This document shows positions 7,877 through 7,905 of a stretch of DNA of 7,905 nt, piece after piece. Location of the stretch: positions 4,216 through 12,120 of the forward strand of contig MIBK01000025.1 in assembly GCA_001829505.1 (NCBI GenBank). Direction: 5' to 3'. How positions within the stretch are numbered: the stretch's first letter is position 1; every line of letters begins with the position of its first letter. Origin of the DNA: Spirochaetes bacterium RBG_16_67_19. Lineage in GTDB: Bacteria > Spirochaetota > Spirochaetia > SZUA-6 > DRHE01. The notes beneath the pieces were generated by a model, which worked only from the letters and a program-made list of their open reading frames with translations, ran no database searches and was not told the DNA's origin. The translations under genes and the position numbers were made by a program.

Positions 7877-7905
7877 TTCTTCAACCGCACTATGTAGTAT
7901 GATCA

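Larger units (their letters stand above)
7817..7905. repeat. Pair of 11-bp inverted operator-like repeats flanking the promoter
   Basis: TGATCATACTA at 7817-7827 is exactly matched in inverse orientation by TAGTATGATCA at 7895-7905, where the window ends. The first copy covers the -10 box of the operon promoter and the second lies upstream of the -35. Each contains the palindrome TGATCA. Two matching sites around a promoter suggest binding by a dimeric regulator, perhaps at both sites. No regulator gene is in view. The second copy may extend past the edge. Confidence 0.55.

Noticed and set aside
7861..7903. Possible divergent plus-strand promoter (TTGCAT ... TATGAT) at the right edge
   Set aside because: The only -35-like box (7872-7877) is 20 bases from the -10, too far for a convincing promoter, and the downstream gene is outside the window. 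It is kept only as an alternative reading of the inverted repeat.
7817..7905. Inverted repeats as ends of a small insertion element
   Set aside because: Only 67 bases lie between the arms, with no coding capacity and no target duplication visible, and the segment contains the operon promoter.

Overview
This GC-rich window holds seven genes, all read on the minus strand (right to left), with almost no space between them. They look like one transcription unit. A strong vegetative-type promoter lies in an AT-rich leader at the right edge (about 7792-7905). Transcription order is: periplasmic sugar-type binding protein (7791-6622), two-domain sugar ABC ATPase (6545-5055), two RbsC-like permeases (5030-4077 and 4067-3039), alpha and beta subunits of a thiamine-diphosphate 2-oxo acid/acetoin dehydrogenase E1 (3034-2030 and 2013-1039), and the first 339 residues of a tungsten-pterin aldehyde:ferredoxin oxidoreductase (AOR) family protein (1017-1, cut by the left edge).

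Gaps after the second gene are 4-25 bases, each with a Shine-Dalgarno sequence close to the next start, so transport and catabolic genes are probably co-transcribed. The one longer internal gap (76 bases, after the binding-protein gene) holds a perfect 14-bp stem-loop. That is the usual place for an element that keeps binding-protein mRNA more abundant than the membrane components.

The working model is inference. An RbsABC/XylFGH-type importer takes up a sugar-like solute; E1 acts on a 2-oxo acid or acetoin-like intermediate; an AOR oxidises an aldehyde with ferredoxin as acceptor. No E2 (lipoyl acyltransferase) or E3 gene is present, although one could follow beyond the left edge. The substrate cannot be named from sequence alone.

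The organism is probably an anaerobe, because AOR-family enzymes are oxygen-sensitive and ferredoxin-linked. It is probably diderm, because the binding protein has a type I signal peptide with no lipobox cysteine. The mature N-terminus (SGGTEQ...) recalls spirochaete binding proteins, but that assignment is weak. I see no mobile element, CRISPR array, tRNA or rRNA.

The points most worth checking are an Asp in place of the third iron-sulfur cysteine of the AOR-like protein, a doubly degenerate second nucleotide site in the ABC ATPase, the coupling of importer, E1 and AOR without visible E2/E3, and a leader with paired operator-like repeats.
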